Positions 6,203 to 13,287 of a stretch of 25,224 nucleotides of DNA are shown here, piece by piece. Where the stretch lies: contig CAMVQX010000007.1 of assembly GCA_947169755.1 (NCBI GenBank), forward strand, positions 1 through 25,224, read 5' to 3'. The translations under genes were made by a program, and so were the position numbers. Below the pieces are notes generated by a model. It ran no database searches and was not told the DNA's origin. It saw only the letters and a list, made by a program, of their open reading frames with translations. The stretch comes from an uncultured bacterium (GTDB taxonomy: Bacteria > Cyanobacteriota > Vampirovibrionia > Gastranaerophilales > Gastranaerophilaceae). Position 1 is the stretch's first letter, and each line of letters begins with the position of its first letter.

Positions 6203-6828
6203 TATTGTAGCCTTTCTGTTATATCATTTACAGCAGATTCTGTAATTACAACAAAATCAGCTTCAAGTAAGTCTTTTACATTGAGGTTTGAAGGTAAAAT
6301 AAGTTTTACGCTAGGAATATTTCTTGCTGACAATTCAAGATTCTTGTTTTCATCAGCTTTGAAATCCGCAACGATAAGAGTTTTACCTGAAACATTCAAT
6401 GATTTCAATGCACTAACCATAAGTTTTGTTTTTGGTTCAGAGATTGTTGAAAAATCCTTTACAACAACCATTTGTTCGCTTCTTGCAGACAATGCAGATT
6501 TCAATGCTAATTGTCTTGCTTTTTGAGGCATATTGAAAGCATAGCTTCTTGGTTTTGGTCCAAAGATTACACCACCGCCTGCAAACAATGGAGAACGAAG
6601 AGAACCTGCTCTTGCTCTACCTGTACCTTTTTGTTTCCAAGGTTTTTTGCCGCCGCCGGATACTTCAGCTCTTGTTTTTGCACAAGCTGAACCTTGACGA
6701 GCATTGTTTAATTGTCTTCTCAATGCTAAGTGCATTAAATGTAAATTAGGTTCAACACCGAATACTTCTTTATTCAAATTGATTTCGCCTAATTTTTCAC
6801 CATTTGTATTTAAAATTTCTTTTGACAT
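6202..6828 (-). CDS. rplD: Large ribosomal subunit protein L4
   Basis: A 208-residue L4. The conserved loop that reaches into the exit tunnel is visible (KKPWKQKGTGRARAGSLRSPLFAGGGVIFGPKPRSY, about residues 62-97). L4 is an early assembly protein of the 50S subunit. In gamma-proteobacteria it also represses the S10 operon; whether it does so here is unknown, but structured spacers lie upstream. GGAAAAG precedes ATG at 6828. Its end overlaps the rplW start by one base. Confidence 0.98.
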   Translation of the reverse strand: MSKEILNTNGEKLGEINLNKEVFGVEPNLHLMHLALRRQLNNARQGSACAKTRAEVSGGGKKPWKQKGTGRARAGSLRSPLFAGGGVIFGPKPRSYAFNMPQKARQLALKSALSARSEQMVVVKDFSTISEPKTKLMVSALKSLNVSGKTLIVADFKADENKNLELSARNIPSVKLILPSNLNVKDLLEADFVVITESAVNDITERLQ

Positions 6829-6917
6829 TTTTCTTTTCCTTTTGCTTTCCGTCTACCCCTTTCCCTTTCGGGTTTTATATGGCAGAAGCGGGTTATTTAC
6901 TTTACTTATTTATATAG

Positions 6918-7553
6918 CTAGTTCCATTTAGTTCTTGTAGGAACGATTGTTACCAATCTGCCTTCGCAGCCAGGAACTGATCCTTTGATAAGTACCAAAC
7001 TATTTTCTGAGTCAACTTTAACTAATTTTAATTTAGTAATAGTAACTCTTTCGTTACCCATGTTACCTGCCATTCTTTTGCCTTTGATAACACGGCTTGG
7101 AGTAGTACCTGCACCGATAGAACCCGGTTCTCTGTGGTTTTTAGAACCATGACCCATAGGTCCTCTTGAGAAGTTCCATCTTTTTACAGTACCTTGAAAA
7201 CCTTTACCTATTGATTTTCCTGTTACGTCAACCTTTTCAACATTTTCAAGAACTGACAATTCGATTTTGTCGCCTACTTTGTAGTCTTGAGGATTGTCAA
7301 CTCTGAATTCTTGAAGGTGTCTGTAGTTTGACAAATTATTTTTCTTAAAGTGGCCTAATTCAGCTTTTGTTAAATGTTTGTCTTTAGCTGCAATTGTACC
7401 GACTTGTATAGCATTGTAACCGTCAGTTTCAACTGTTTTTACTTGAGTAACAACAGTTTCGTCAACTTTGATAACAGTTACGGGAATAGCCAAACCTTGT
7501 TCATCAAAGATTTGAGTCATTCCTAGTTTTTTTCCTATTACACCTAGTGTCAT
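6918..7553 (-). CDS. rplC: Large ribosomal subunit protein L3
   Basis: L3 starts 50S assembly and reaches the peptidyl transferase centre. GVIGKKLGMTQIFDEQG opens the protein, and the MGHGSKNHREPGSIGAGTTPSRVIKGKRMAGNMGN segment is the long conserved loop; the glutamine methylated in other bacteria lies in this region. I set the start at ATG 7553 (MTLGVIG, 211 residues) because GAAAGG is then seven bases away. The ATG at 7559 lies almost on top of that site. A 178-bp foldable spacer separates it from rpsJ. Confidence 0.97.
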   Translation of the reverse strand: MTLGVIGKKLGMTQIFDEQGLAIPVTVIKVDETVVTQVKTVETDGYNAIQVGTIAAKDKHLTKAELGHFKKNNLSNYRHLQEFRVDNPQDYKVGDKIELSVLENVEKVDVTGKSIGKGFQGTVKRWNFSRGPMGHGSKNHREPGSIGAGTTPSRVIKGKRMAGNMGNERVTITKLKLVKVDSENSLVLIKGSVPGCEGRLVTIVPTRTKWN

Positions 7554-7560
7554 ATTCATA

Positions 7561-7710
7561 CCTTTCTAGCTCATTGTACTTGGTACGCACACTGCGTCCC
7601 ATTTCCAATTTGCATTTACTCTTGCGAGCGCTACATCACTTTACCTTTTTGGGATTTTCACCCAGCCTGCCTTGTCGACAGTCGTAGATCACATTACATG
7701 CATAATGCTT
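7561..7710 (-). other. Structured spacer between rpsJ and rplC
   Basis: On the minus strand several hairpins follow each other: CATTA/TAATG (7707-7692), GGG/CCC around TGAAAAT (7663-7651), CTC/GAG around a GCAA tetraloop (7628-7619), and a strong ACGCA/TGCGT hairpin with loop GTG (7597-7585) enclosed by TTGG/CCAA (7607-7604 with 7583-7580). CTAC (7687-7684) can close a multi-branched loop with GTAG (7634-7631). The last stem ends about 15 bases before the rplC ribosome-binding site. It fits no leader family I know. No credible ORF lies in it. Confidence 0.45.
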
Positions 7711-7731
7711 ATTTAATTTTCAAAAGTTAGA

Positions 7732-8052
7732 TTATAACTTTACTTCAATATCTACACCTGCCGGTAGGTCTAATCTTCCCAACTCTTCAACAGTTTGTTG
7801 AGTTGGTTCGTATATATCAATAATACGTTTGTGAGTTCTCATTTCAAAATGTTCACGAGATTTTTTATCTACGTGTGGTGAACGCAAAACGCAATATATA
7901 CGACGTTTTGTAGGTAAAGGAATAGGGCCTGCTACTTTTGCATCAGTTCTTTTTGCTGTTTCTACGATTTTGTCTGAAGATACGTCAATCAGTTTGTGAT
8001 CGTAAGCTTTCAAGCAAACTCTGATTCTTTGTCTTTTTTGTGTAGTTGCCAT
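7732..8052 (-). CDS. rpsJ: Small ribosomal subunit protein S10
   Basis: S10 is part of the 30S head and, as NusE, joins the antitermination complex with NusB. The protein from ATG 8052 is 106 residues: RQRIRVCLKAYDHKLID opens it, and GPIPLPTKRRIYCVLRSPHVDKKSREHFEMRTHKR is diagnostic. AAAGGAATT precedes this ATG. The frame stays open upstream for 36 codons, but those lie in the leader, match nothing in S10 and include the promoter -10 region, so I exclude them. This is the first gene of the cluster. Confidence 0.97.
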   Translation of the reverse strand: MATTQKRQRIRVCLKAYDHKLIDVSSDKIVETAKRTDAKVAGPIPLPTKRRIYCVLRSPHVDKKSREHFEMRTHKRIIDIYEPTQQTVEELGRLDLPAGVDIEVKL

Positions 8053-8083
8053 TGTGCAATTCCTTTTTCTTTTATGTATTACA

Positions 8084-8127
8084 ATGCTCAGGCAATCGAC
8101 TAATGTATAGGGTATACTCCCGAGCAT
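8084..8127 (-). promoter_or_regulatory. S10 operon leader hairpin at the predicted transcript 5' end
   Basis: ATGCTCGGG (8127-8119, minus strand) pairs with CCTGAGCAT (8092-8084) in a 9-bp stem with one G:U. Inside lies GTATA/TATAC around CCC (near 8116-8104). With the start site expected near 8125, the message would begin in this stem-loop. It could protect the 5' end or serve as an autogenous control site. Confidence 0.5.
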
Positions 8128-8131
8128 AGCA

Positions 8132-8160
8132 ATATTAGAACAAACAAATCTCCCTGTCAA
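8132..8160 (-). promoter_or_regulatory. Promoter of the S10/spc ribosomal protein operon
   Basis: TTGACA (8160-8155) and TAATAT (8137-8132) are exactly 17 bp apart on the minus strand, a near-perfect sigma-70 promoter and the strongest in the window. The predicted start is near 8125, leaving a leader of about 73 bases before rpsJ. The -35 hexamer sits in the middle of a perfect inverted repeat, described separately. Confidence 0.88.
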
Positions 8161-8171
8161 CAGGGAGATTT
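8146..8171. promoter_or_regulatory. Perfect 11-bp inverted repeat centred on the S10 promoter -35
   Basis: AAATCTCCCTG (8146-8156) and CAGGGAGATTT (8161-8171) flank a 4-base centre. TTGACA is formed by the centre plus the first two arm bases. As DNA this is operator-like; as RNA reading from minE it is a stem followed by TTTGTTTGTTC, so it could be a second terminator for the Min transcript. Both uses are possible and neither is proven. Confidence 0.6.
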
Positions 8172-8253
8172 CAAAATTGTTTAGAATTATTAAGATTAAT
8201 TTACATTATAATTTACGGAAAAATGAATTTTAAAGTTCACTGCTTTACATATC

Positions 8254-8283
8254 GAAAAGCACCCTTTATAAGGGTGCTTTTTA
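8254..8283. terminator. Intrinsic terminator after minE
   Basis: AAAAGCACCCTT and AAGGGTGCTTTT form a perfect 12-bp stem with a TAT loop, 17 bp after the minE stop codon, with T-runs on both strands. It ends the transglycosylase-minCDE transcript before the S10 promoter. Confidence 0.88.
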
Positions 8284-8299
8284 AACATTCTCAACAAAA

Positions 8300-8797
8300 T
8301 TATTTTGTTTCATCTTCGGAAGTTTCATCATCTTCCTTCAAAGTTTCATCTTCCGGCTCTTCAATTTCTTCTTCTGATTCATCTTCGTCAATGTCATCAT
8401 CAACTTCATCATCAGATTCTTCCTCTGATTCCTCATCGGCTTCTTCTGAAGCTTTTTCTAAAGCTGCTTTTTTCTTATCTTCTTCTTCCAATGCAGCTTT
8501 AATTTCTTCTTCATCTTTTGCTCTGATTACAGGGATTGAAAGCATAAGAGCAACCTGTTCACCATCTTGTTCCAAATCAAGCTCAAGGGCTTCTTTATCC
8601 ATTTCAACGTATTTTGAAAGCAATTCGACCATTTCTTTTCTCATACGTTCCATAAGTTCAGGCGTCAAATTGGTTCTGTCCTGCATCAAGACAACTTTTA
8701 ACCTGTTGCGGGCAGTATCTTTTGAAGATTCTTGCTGTTCTGTTTCTGCTTGACGGAAAAAGCCGATGATTTTGTTATAAAAATTCTGTAATATCAT
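8300..8797 (-). CDS. minE: Cell division topological specificity factor MinE with long acidic tail
   Basis: MinE stimulates the MinD ATPase and drives Min patterning at the membrane. Residues 1-95 fit the family: an amphipathic N-terminus (MILQNFYNKIIGFF), RNRLKVVLMQDRTNLTPELMERMRKEMVELLSKYV and the dimerisation strand ALMLSIPVI. Family members are about 90 residues; this one has 165. The surplus, roughly residues 95-165, is almost all Glu and Asp with some Ser, preceded by a short Lys/Ala helix. It is probably disordered. ATG at 8797 is one base after the minD stop, with AGGAG inside minD, so the two are translationally coupled. Confidence 0.9.
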   Translation of the reverse strand: MILQNFYNKIIGFFRQAETEQQESSKDTARNRLKVVLMQDRTNLTPELMERMRKEMVELLSKYVEMDKEALELDLEQDGEQVALMLSIPVIRAKDEEEIKAALEEEDKKKAALEKASEEADEESEEESDDEVDDDIDEDESEEEIEEPEDETLKEDDETSEDETK

Positions 8798-8798
8798 C

Positions 8799-9614
8799 CT
8801 ACTTCTCCTTTCCCATCAAACCTGAGAAGAACTTTTTAACCTTAGCAACTACCCCTTTCGGCTCGTCTAAGTTTAGGAAAGGAACATCTTCTCCGATAAT
8901 TCTTCTTGCTACGTTATTATAAGCTTGACCGGCAAGTGATTTTTCATCATTTACAATCGGTTCACCTTTGTTTGTTGATGTGATAATACCTGTATCTTCA
9001 GGAATTATACCTATCAATTCAGCCGAAAGAATTTCAACAACATCATCAACACTCATCATATCGTTTGATTTAATAAGATTTGGTCTTACTCTGTTCAAAA
9101 GCAGCTTGTAAGATTTGATTTCTTCTTTCGCTTCCAAAAGTCCGATAATTCTATCAGCATCACGAACAGCTGACATTTCAGGGGTTGTAACTACAATCGC
9201 CTCTGAAGCACCCGCAACAGCGTTTTGAAATCCTTGTTCAATACCTGCAGGACAATCAACAAGAATAAAATCAAAATCTTTTTGCAATTTTTCACAAATT
9301 TCTTTTAATTGTTCCTGTGTAACTGCTGATTTGTCACGGGTTTGTGCTGCAGCCAACAAACAAAGGTTAGGATTTTTCTTATCTTTTACCAACGCTTGTT
9401 TTAATTTGCATCTTTCTTCAACTACATCGACTATGGTATACACTATCCTGTTTTCCAAGCCTAATAGCAAATCTAAATTTCTCAATCCCAAATCGGTATC
9501 AATCATAACGACCTTTTTACCCATTCTGGCAAGAGCCGTTCCTATATTGGCGTTAGTTGTAGTTTTACCTACACCGCCTTTTCCCGACGTGATTACGATA
9601 ACTCTACCGCTCAT
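8799..9614 (-). CDS. minD: Septum site-determining ATPase MinD
   Basis: A 271-residue MinD, full length. The deviant Walker A motif KGGVGKT is at residues 12-18 with its signature lysine, the DTDLGLRNLDLLLG segment at 39-52, and FILVDCPAGIEQGF in the Walker B region. The C-terminus (VVAKVKKFFSGLMGKEK) is the amphipathic membrane-targeting helix. ATP-bound MinD dimers recruit MinC to the membrane and are released by MinE. It follows minC by 12 bp and ends one base before minE. AAAGGAGAAAT precedes ATG at 9614. Confidence 0.98.
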   Translation of the reverse strand: MSGRVIVITSGKGGVGKTTTNANIGTALARMGKKVVMIDTDLGLRNLDLLLGLENRIVYTIVDVVEERCKLKQALVKDKKNPNLCLLAAAQTRDKSAVTQEQLKEICEKLQKDFDFILVDCPAGIEQGFQNAVAGASEAIVVTTPEMSAVRDADRIIGLLEAKEEIKSYKLLLNRVRPNLIKSNDMMSVDDVVEILSAELIGIIPEDTGIITSTNKGEPIVNDEKSLAGQAYNNVARRIIGEDVPFLNLDEPKGVVAKVKKFFSGLMGKEK

Positions 9615-9626
9615 TATTTCTCCTTT

Positions 9627-10703
9627 TTATACTTCGTGTATTTTATGAATATATATTTGCTTTCTTCTGATACATGCTTCTTCGGGAATGAATGTATCAG
9701 ATTTTTGAATATACGGAATATTTATACTGTCCGGACGTCTTGCAAATGTATCTGCGATTCTCAATTGAATAGCATTCATTTTTAAGGCTCTTATTCTTGC
9801 AAATTTATTGCCTTCAGAACCTGCATGTGCAATTCCGCCTAAAATACCCCAAACAGTAATATCTCCTTTTGCAATAACCTCAGAGCCCGGATTTACATCA
9901 CCGATAATGACAATATTGCCCTCTGATGTGATGCTCTGACCTGAACGTAATGTTCTTTGAATGTATAAAGTCGGAAGTTTTTCCGTTTCTCTCAAAGATT
10001 TTCTCAAATCATCAAGATTATAATCAATTTCTTTTATTTCTTCACCGTCAATTAAATTAGCATCATTTAACTTTGCATTAAATTCATCAAAATCAAACTG
10101 TTCATTTATTATTATAGGTTCGGAATGAAATTCTTCTGAGCTTCCGTTAGATGGTTCGGATTCAGTTTTTTCAGAAGCCACACTGTCTACAGATGTTTCA
10201 ACAACTTCCGCAACCGCAACAGGAGCTTCAACAGATTCAGATGAAACCTCTTGAGCAATTGACGAAGATGATGAAACTTCTTTCAATTCTTTTAAATCTT
10301 TTTCCTGAGCAAAAGTTTTTATTTCGGTATTTTCATCACCAAAAATTTTATCCAAAGCTCTTTCCAATTCTTTGTTAATTTTTTCCTGATCCGCATTAAA
10401 TTCAGGAGTCGGCACTTTATTTTCCAAAACAGAAACCTCAATATTCAATTCTTCTGCCGATTTTACAGTAACGTCTGAACTGGTACTTACAAATTCAATT
10501 TCTGAATTCATCGACTCAACAAGAGCTTTAATACTTGTTAATTCTGTAGCCGACAAATCTACCGAGCCTAATTTTAAGCAAACTTTTTTACTTTGCGCAT
10601 CAGGCAAATCTAAAATTCTTGATAACTCATAAATAATCTCTGATGTCTTACTGGCATTGCTGACATCAACGATGAAACCATTCTCAATGTATCCCTTATC
10701 CAT
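9627..10703 (-). CDS. minC: Septum site-determining protein MinC, extended form
   Basis: MinC inhibits FtsZ polymerisation and is recruited by MinD. The C-terminal beta-helix domain is clear (TLRSGQSITSEGNIVIIGDVNPGSEVIAKGDITVWG, then GILGGIAHAG and FARIRALKMNAIQLRIAD). I set the start at ATG 10703 (MDKGYIENGF, 358 residues), because GGAAGG lies just upstream; an in-frame ATG at 10736 has no ribosome-binding site. The protein is well above the roughly 230 residues of E. coli MinC, owing to an acidic, Ser/Val-rich linker at about residues 100-230. Long MinC proteins occur in cyanobacteria. The first 100 residues probably form the FtsZ-binding domain but are diverged. Confidence 0.9.
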   Translation of the reverse strand: MDKGYIENGFIVDVSNASKTSEIIYELSRILDLPDAQSKKVCLKLGSVDLSATELTSIKALVESMNSEIEFVSTSSDVTVKSAEELNIEVSVLENKVPTPEFNADQEKINKELERALDKIFGDENTEIKTFAQEKDLKELKEVSSSSSIAQEVSSESVEAPVAVAEVVETSVDSVASEKTESEPSNGSSEEFHSEPIIINEQFDFDEFNAKLNDANLIDGEEIKEIDYNLDDLRKSLRETEKLPTLYIQRTLRSGQSITSEGNIVIIGDVNPGSEVIAKGDITVWGILGGIAHAGSEGNKFARIRALKMNAIQLRIADTFARRPDSINIPYIQKSDTFIPEEACIRRKQIYIHKIHEV

Positions 10704-10780
10704 TTTTGTTCCTTCCACAAATCCTACTAAATCCATGAATACATGAAAAATTTAGAACATCAATGAATTATTGAGTTTGT

Positions 10781-11497
10781 TTAAGTAATCTTTATATTTT
10801 TGTAAGAATTATAAACATTGTCTACATATTTTCGGGTTTCTCCTGGTCTGTTTGCAAAACCCTTTTTATCAAGATTAGCAGGTCCCCAATTGTAAGCTGC
10901 AAGTGCCATTTTTATATTTCCATTATACTTGTTAAGCATTTGTCTTAGATATTTTACTCCGGCTTCAATATTTTGTTCAGGGTCATGAATATCTGTAACA
11001 CCAAGCCCCCTTGCAGTATCAGGCATCAACTGCATATAACCCTGTGCACCTTTTTTTGAAGCCCTTGGCTTAAATCCGCATTCTGCATTTATTACTGCCA
11101 ATACCAATCTTTCATCAATATTATATTTTTTTGCTTTTTCACAAGCAATATCAACAATTTTACTGCGCGGTATTTTAACAGTTTGCCCGGTTATCGGTGC
11201 ATCATCTTTTACTCGTTTTTTAGGAACATTTGTCACTTTGCCAATAGTGGCTCCCATAGTATCGGATGTAAAGTAATTAAAAGGATTATTCCGTATATCG
11301 TCTGCATTAACCCCTGGACTCCAAATTGAAATCGGTGATTGAGCGGGAGTTTGGGCAAAGTTAGTTGAAATCAAATTATTATAACCAGAAATCGGGGTTG
11401 GAGAATACAAATACGGGTTAAAAAAATTGCCAAATAAGTTTGACATGCAATGATAACTATATAAATTATTTATGTTTAATCCCCAATTACCAAACAT
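10781..11497 (-). CDS. Soluble lytic transglycosylase (SLT-domain) protein
   Basis: The enzyme cleaves the beta-1,4 glycan bond of peptidoglycan with formation of 1,6-anhydromuropeptides. The SLT/GH23-type domain covers about residues 108-235: Glu139 in INAECGFKPRA is the expected catalytic acid, followed by GAQGYMQLMPDTARGLGV, DPEQNIEAGVKYL and ALAAYNWGP. The first 100 residues are Asn/Pro/Tyr-rich and look disordered. No signal peptide is obvious, so the export route is unclear, or a start upstream was missed. GGGGAAAA precedes ATG at 11497. It lies 77 bp before minC and is probably co-transcribed with minCDE. Confidence 0.88.
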   Translation of the reverse strand: MFGNWGLNINNLYSYHCMSNLFGNFFNPYLYSPTPISGYNNLISTNFAQTPAQSPISIWSPGVNADDIRNNPFNYFTSDTMGATIGKVTNVPKKRVKDDAPITGQTVKIPRSKIVDIACEKAKKYNIDERLVLAVINAECGFKPRASKKGAQGYMQLMPDTARGLGVTDIHDPEQNIEAGVKYLRQMLNKYNGNIKMALAAYNWGPANLDKKGFANRPGETRKYVDNVYNSYKNIKIT

Positions 11498-11559
11498 AAT
11501 TTTCCCCGTTACATATATAAAGTATTTAAATCCTATAAAAATTGCTCAATATCATTACC

Positions 11560-11579
11560 ATGTTAAAATTTGTTAACAT
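11560..11579 (+). promoter_or_regulatory. Candidate operator upstream of the NrtR-like gene
   Basis: ATGTTAAAATTTGTTAACAT is both a near-palindrome (7 of 8 arm bases) and a direct repeat of TGTTAA with 10-bp spacing. It lies in the 140-bp divergent spacer between the transglycosylase and the NrtR-like gene, overlapping a possible -35 (TTAACA, 11573-11578, then TAATTT after 17 bp). A 17/20 match occurs at 20898-20917 upstream of another gene. Confidence 0.4.
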
Positions 11580-11637
11580 ATTAAAGTCGCTAATGTAATT
11601 TTTTTTTTTTATTATATTATTAGTTTAAAGGGTATTT

Positions 11638-12318
11638 ATGATTTTTAATGAAACCAAAACACACGAAATAACTGTTGACGTTGTAATTGTAACAATGAAA
11701 CATGATGCGTTGCAAGTTTTGCTCGTCAAACGTACTAACGAACCGTTTAAAGATAAATGGGCAATCCCCGGAGGATATGTAAGATTATCCGAAAATCTTG
11801 ATGATGCAGCATTGAGGATATTAAAAGAGAGAACAAACGTTGACAACATTTATCTTGAACAGCTTTATACATTCGGAGATCCTCTCCGTCACCCCAATGC
11901 AAGGGTTATAACTTGTGCATACTTTGCATTAGTTAGAGCGGAAGATATAGATGTAGTTACAACTAACGAACTTGGTTGGCACAAAATTTCTGATTTGCCG
12001 CCATTGGCATTCGACCATAAAGAAATCATTGAATACTCAATGAAACGGACAAGAGAAAGATTAGAGCTTTGCCCAGTTGCATACCAGTTATTAAATGAAA
12101 AATTTACACTTACTGAAATGCAAAAGGCTTACGAGCTTATTATGGGTAAAAAGCTTGATAAACGTAATTTTAGGAAAAAAGCACTTTCTACCGAAGGTTT
12201 AATTGAACTTGATGAATATACAAAATCTTCATCAAAAAGACCTGCTAGATTGTACACTTTTGAAAATATAAAATTAAACTCTAAAAGAGCGCATTTTATT
12301 AAAAAGGAGAAAAAATAA
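11638..12318 (+). CDS. NrtR-family transcriptional regulator with degenerate Nudix domain
   Basis: A Nudix-like domain (residues about 8-140) is followed by a winged-helix region (about 145-226, with KLDKRNFRKKALSTEGLIEL and KRPARLYTF typical of NrtR). NrtR proteins sense ADP-ribose or related nucleotides and repress NAD-synthesis genes. In the Nudix box Gly46, Glu52, Arg60 and Glu64 remain, but the positions equivalent to the other two metal-binding glutamates are Ile61 and Arg65, and the late glycine is Asn67. It is therefore probably a ligand sensor and not a hydrolase. AAAGGG precedes ATG at 11638. Its stop overlaps the secG start (TAATG). The regulated pathway is not shown by the neighbours. 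Confidence 0.82.
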   Translation: MIFNETKTHEITVDVVIVTMKHDALQVLLVKRTNEPFKDKWAIPGGYVRLSENLDDAALRILKERTNVDNIYLEQLYTFGDPLRHPNARVITCAYFALVRAEDIDVVTTNELGWHKISDLPPLAFDHKEIIEYSMKRTRERLELCPVAYQLLNEKFTLTEMQKAYELIMGKKLDKRNFRKKALSTEGLIELDEYTKSSSKRPARLYTFENIKLNSKRAHFIKKEKK

Positions 12319-12542
12319 TGCTTAGCGCAGTTTGGACAATACAAATAGTTTCGGCACTATTGCTGATTATATTGATATTATTACATTCACCAAAAGGTGA
12401 TGGCATCGCAGGTATAGGCGGAGCATCACACGTATTTGCATCTCAAAAGAGTGCAGAAAAAGGGTTGAACAAATTAACAGGAATTATTTCTGCAATATTT
12501 TTGGTTTGCACATTCTTGTTAGGATTTGGTATAATTAAATAG
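12318..12542 (+). CDS. secG: Preprotein translocase subunit SecG
   Basis: A 74-residue SecG with two membrane segments (about residues 5-22 and 53-72) and the conserved loop LLHSPKGDGIAGIGGASHVFASQKSAEKGLNKLT between them. SecG assists SecYE and SecA in protein export across the cytoplasmic membrane. Its ATG shares one base with the stop codon of the NrtR-like gene, so it is translationally coupled to a regulator, an unusual arrangement for secG. Confidence 0.94.
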   Translation: MLSAVWTIQIVSALLLIILILLHSPKGDGIAGIGGASHVFASQKSAEKGLNKLTGIISAIFLVCTFLLGFGIIK

Positions 12543-12576
12543 TTTATTAATTATCTGATTGATACAGGAGTAAGAA

Positions 12577-13275
12577 ATGAATATACTAGTTACAGGTGCA
12601 TCAAAAGGTATAGGCAAAGTAATTGCAGAAGAGTTAAAATCTGTCGGCACAGTTTTTGTTACAGGCAGAAATGAGGAAGCTTTAAAAAAATCCGGTTGTA
12701 AATATTGTGTTTGCGATTTAAGCGGAAATATAAAAGTATTAGAAGATTTTATATTGGAAAATAATATAGACATACTTATCAACAATGCAGCTGAATATCG
12801 CTATGACGGGCTTGATGATTTAAAAGAGGAAGATATCGAGAGACTTTATCGGACAAATTTGATCGCACCTGCTAAATTATCAGCAATTGCAATCCCGCAC
12901 ATGAAAAAAAGTCAATGGGGCAGAATTATTAATATTGGCTCAATTTCAGGTGTGATGGGAGAAGCTAATGCAAGCATATATTCATCTTCAAAAGCAGGGC
13001 TTTTAGGTTTGACTAAGGCTTTGGCGCTGGAACTTGCAGTATACAACATTACGGTAAATACAATCAACCCCGGCTGGGTTCAAACAAGACTTGGTATTGA
13101 ATCTATTGAAGAAAGCGATTTTACGCAAGATGAGATAATAGAATGCGTGCCGCAAAAAAGATTTATAAAACCGATAGAAGTTGCTCAATTATGTAAATAC
13201 TTAATTTCAGAAGATGCAAAAGGCATAACCGGTCAAGGAATCAACCTCTGTGCCGGACTAAGCGTAGGAATTTAG
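12577..13275 (+). CDS. Short-chain dehydrogenase/reductase (FabG-like)
   Basis: A 232-residue classical SDR. The cofactor motif TGASKGIG is at residues 6-13, NNAA at 69-72, the catalytic Ser in GSISG at about 122-124, and Tyr135/Lys139 in YSSSK. INPGWVQT follows in the usual place. The closest functional relative by pattern is 3-oxoacyl-ACP reductase, but the substrate cannot be fixed: the Arg expected after the glycine motif for NADPH preference is not clear, and no fatty-acid genes are adjacent. CAGGAG lies eight bases before ATG. It follows secG by 34 bp and is convergent with the glycosyltransferase gene, with no terminator visible in the 12-bp gap. Confidence 0.88.
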   Translation: MNILVTGASKGIGKVIAEELKSVGTVFVTGRNEEALKKSGCKYCVCDLSGNIKVLEDFILENNIDILINNAAEYRYDGLDDLKEEDIERLYRTNLIAPAKLSAIAIPHMKKSQWGRIINIGSISGVMGEANASIYSSSKAGLLGLTKALALELAVYNITVNTINPGWVQTRLGIESIEESDFTQDEIIECVPQKRFIKPIEVAQLCKYLISEDAKGITGQGINLCAGLSVGI

Positions 13276-13287
13276 TGAATTACTTTA

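Noticed and set aside
7561..7731. Cobalamin-type riboswitch suggested by GGTGAAAATCCC-like wording
   Set aside because: The other conserved cobalamin boxes are absent, and the gene downstream is rplC.
8053..8160. 36-codon N-terminal extension of S10
   Set aside because: It covers the leader hairpin and the -10 element, and no S10 has such an extension; AAAGGAATT marks the internal ATG at 8052.
8223..8753. Plus-strand 176-residue serine-rich frame
   Set aside because: It is the antisense image of the Glu/Asp codons in the MinE tail.
10704..10736. Upstream ATG for MinC
   Set aside because: No ribosome-binding site precedes it, while GGAAGG precedes the ATG at 10703.
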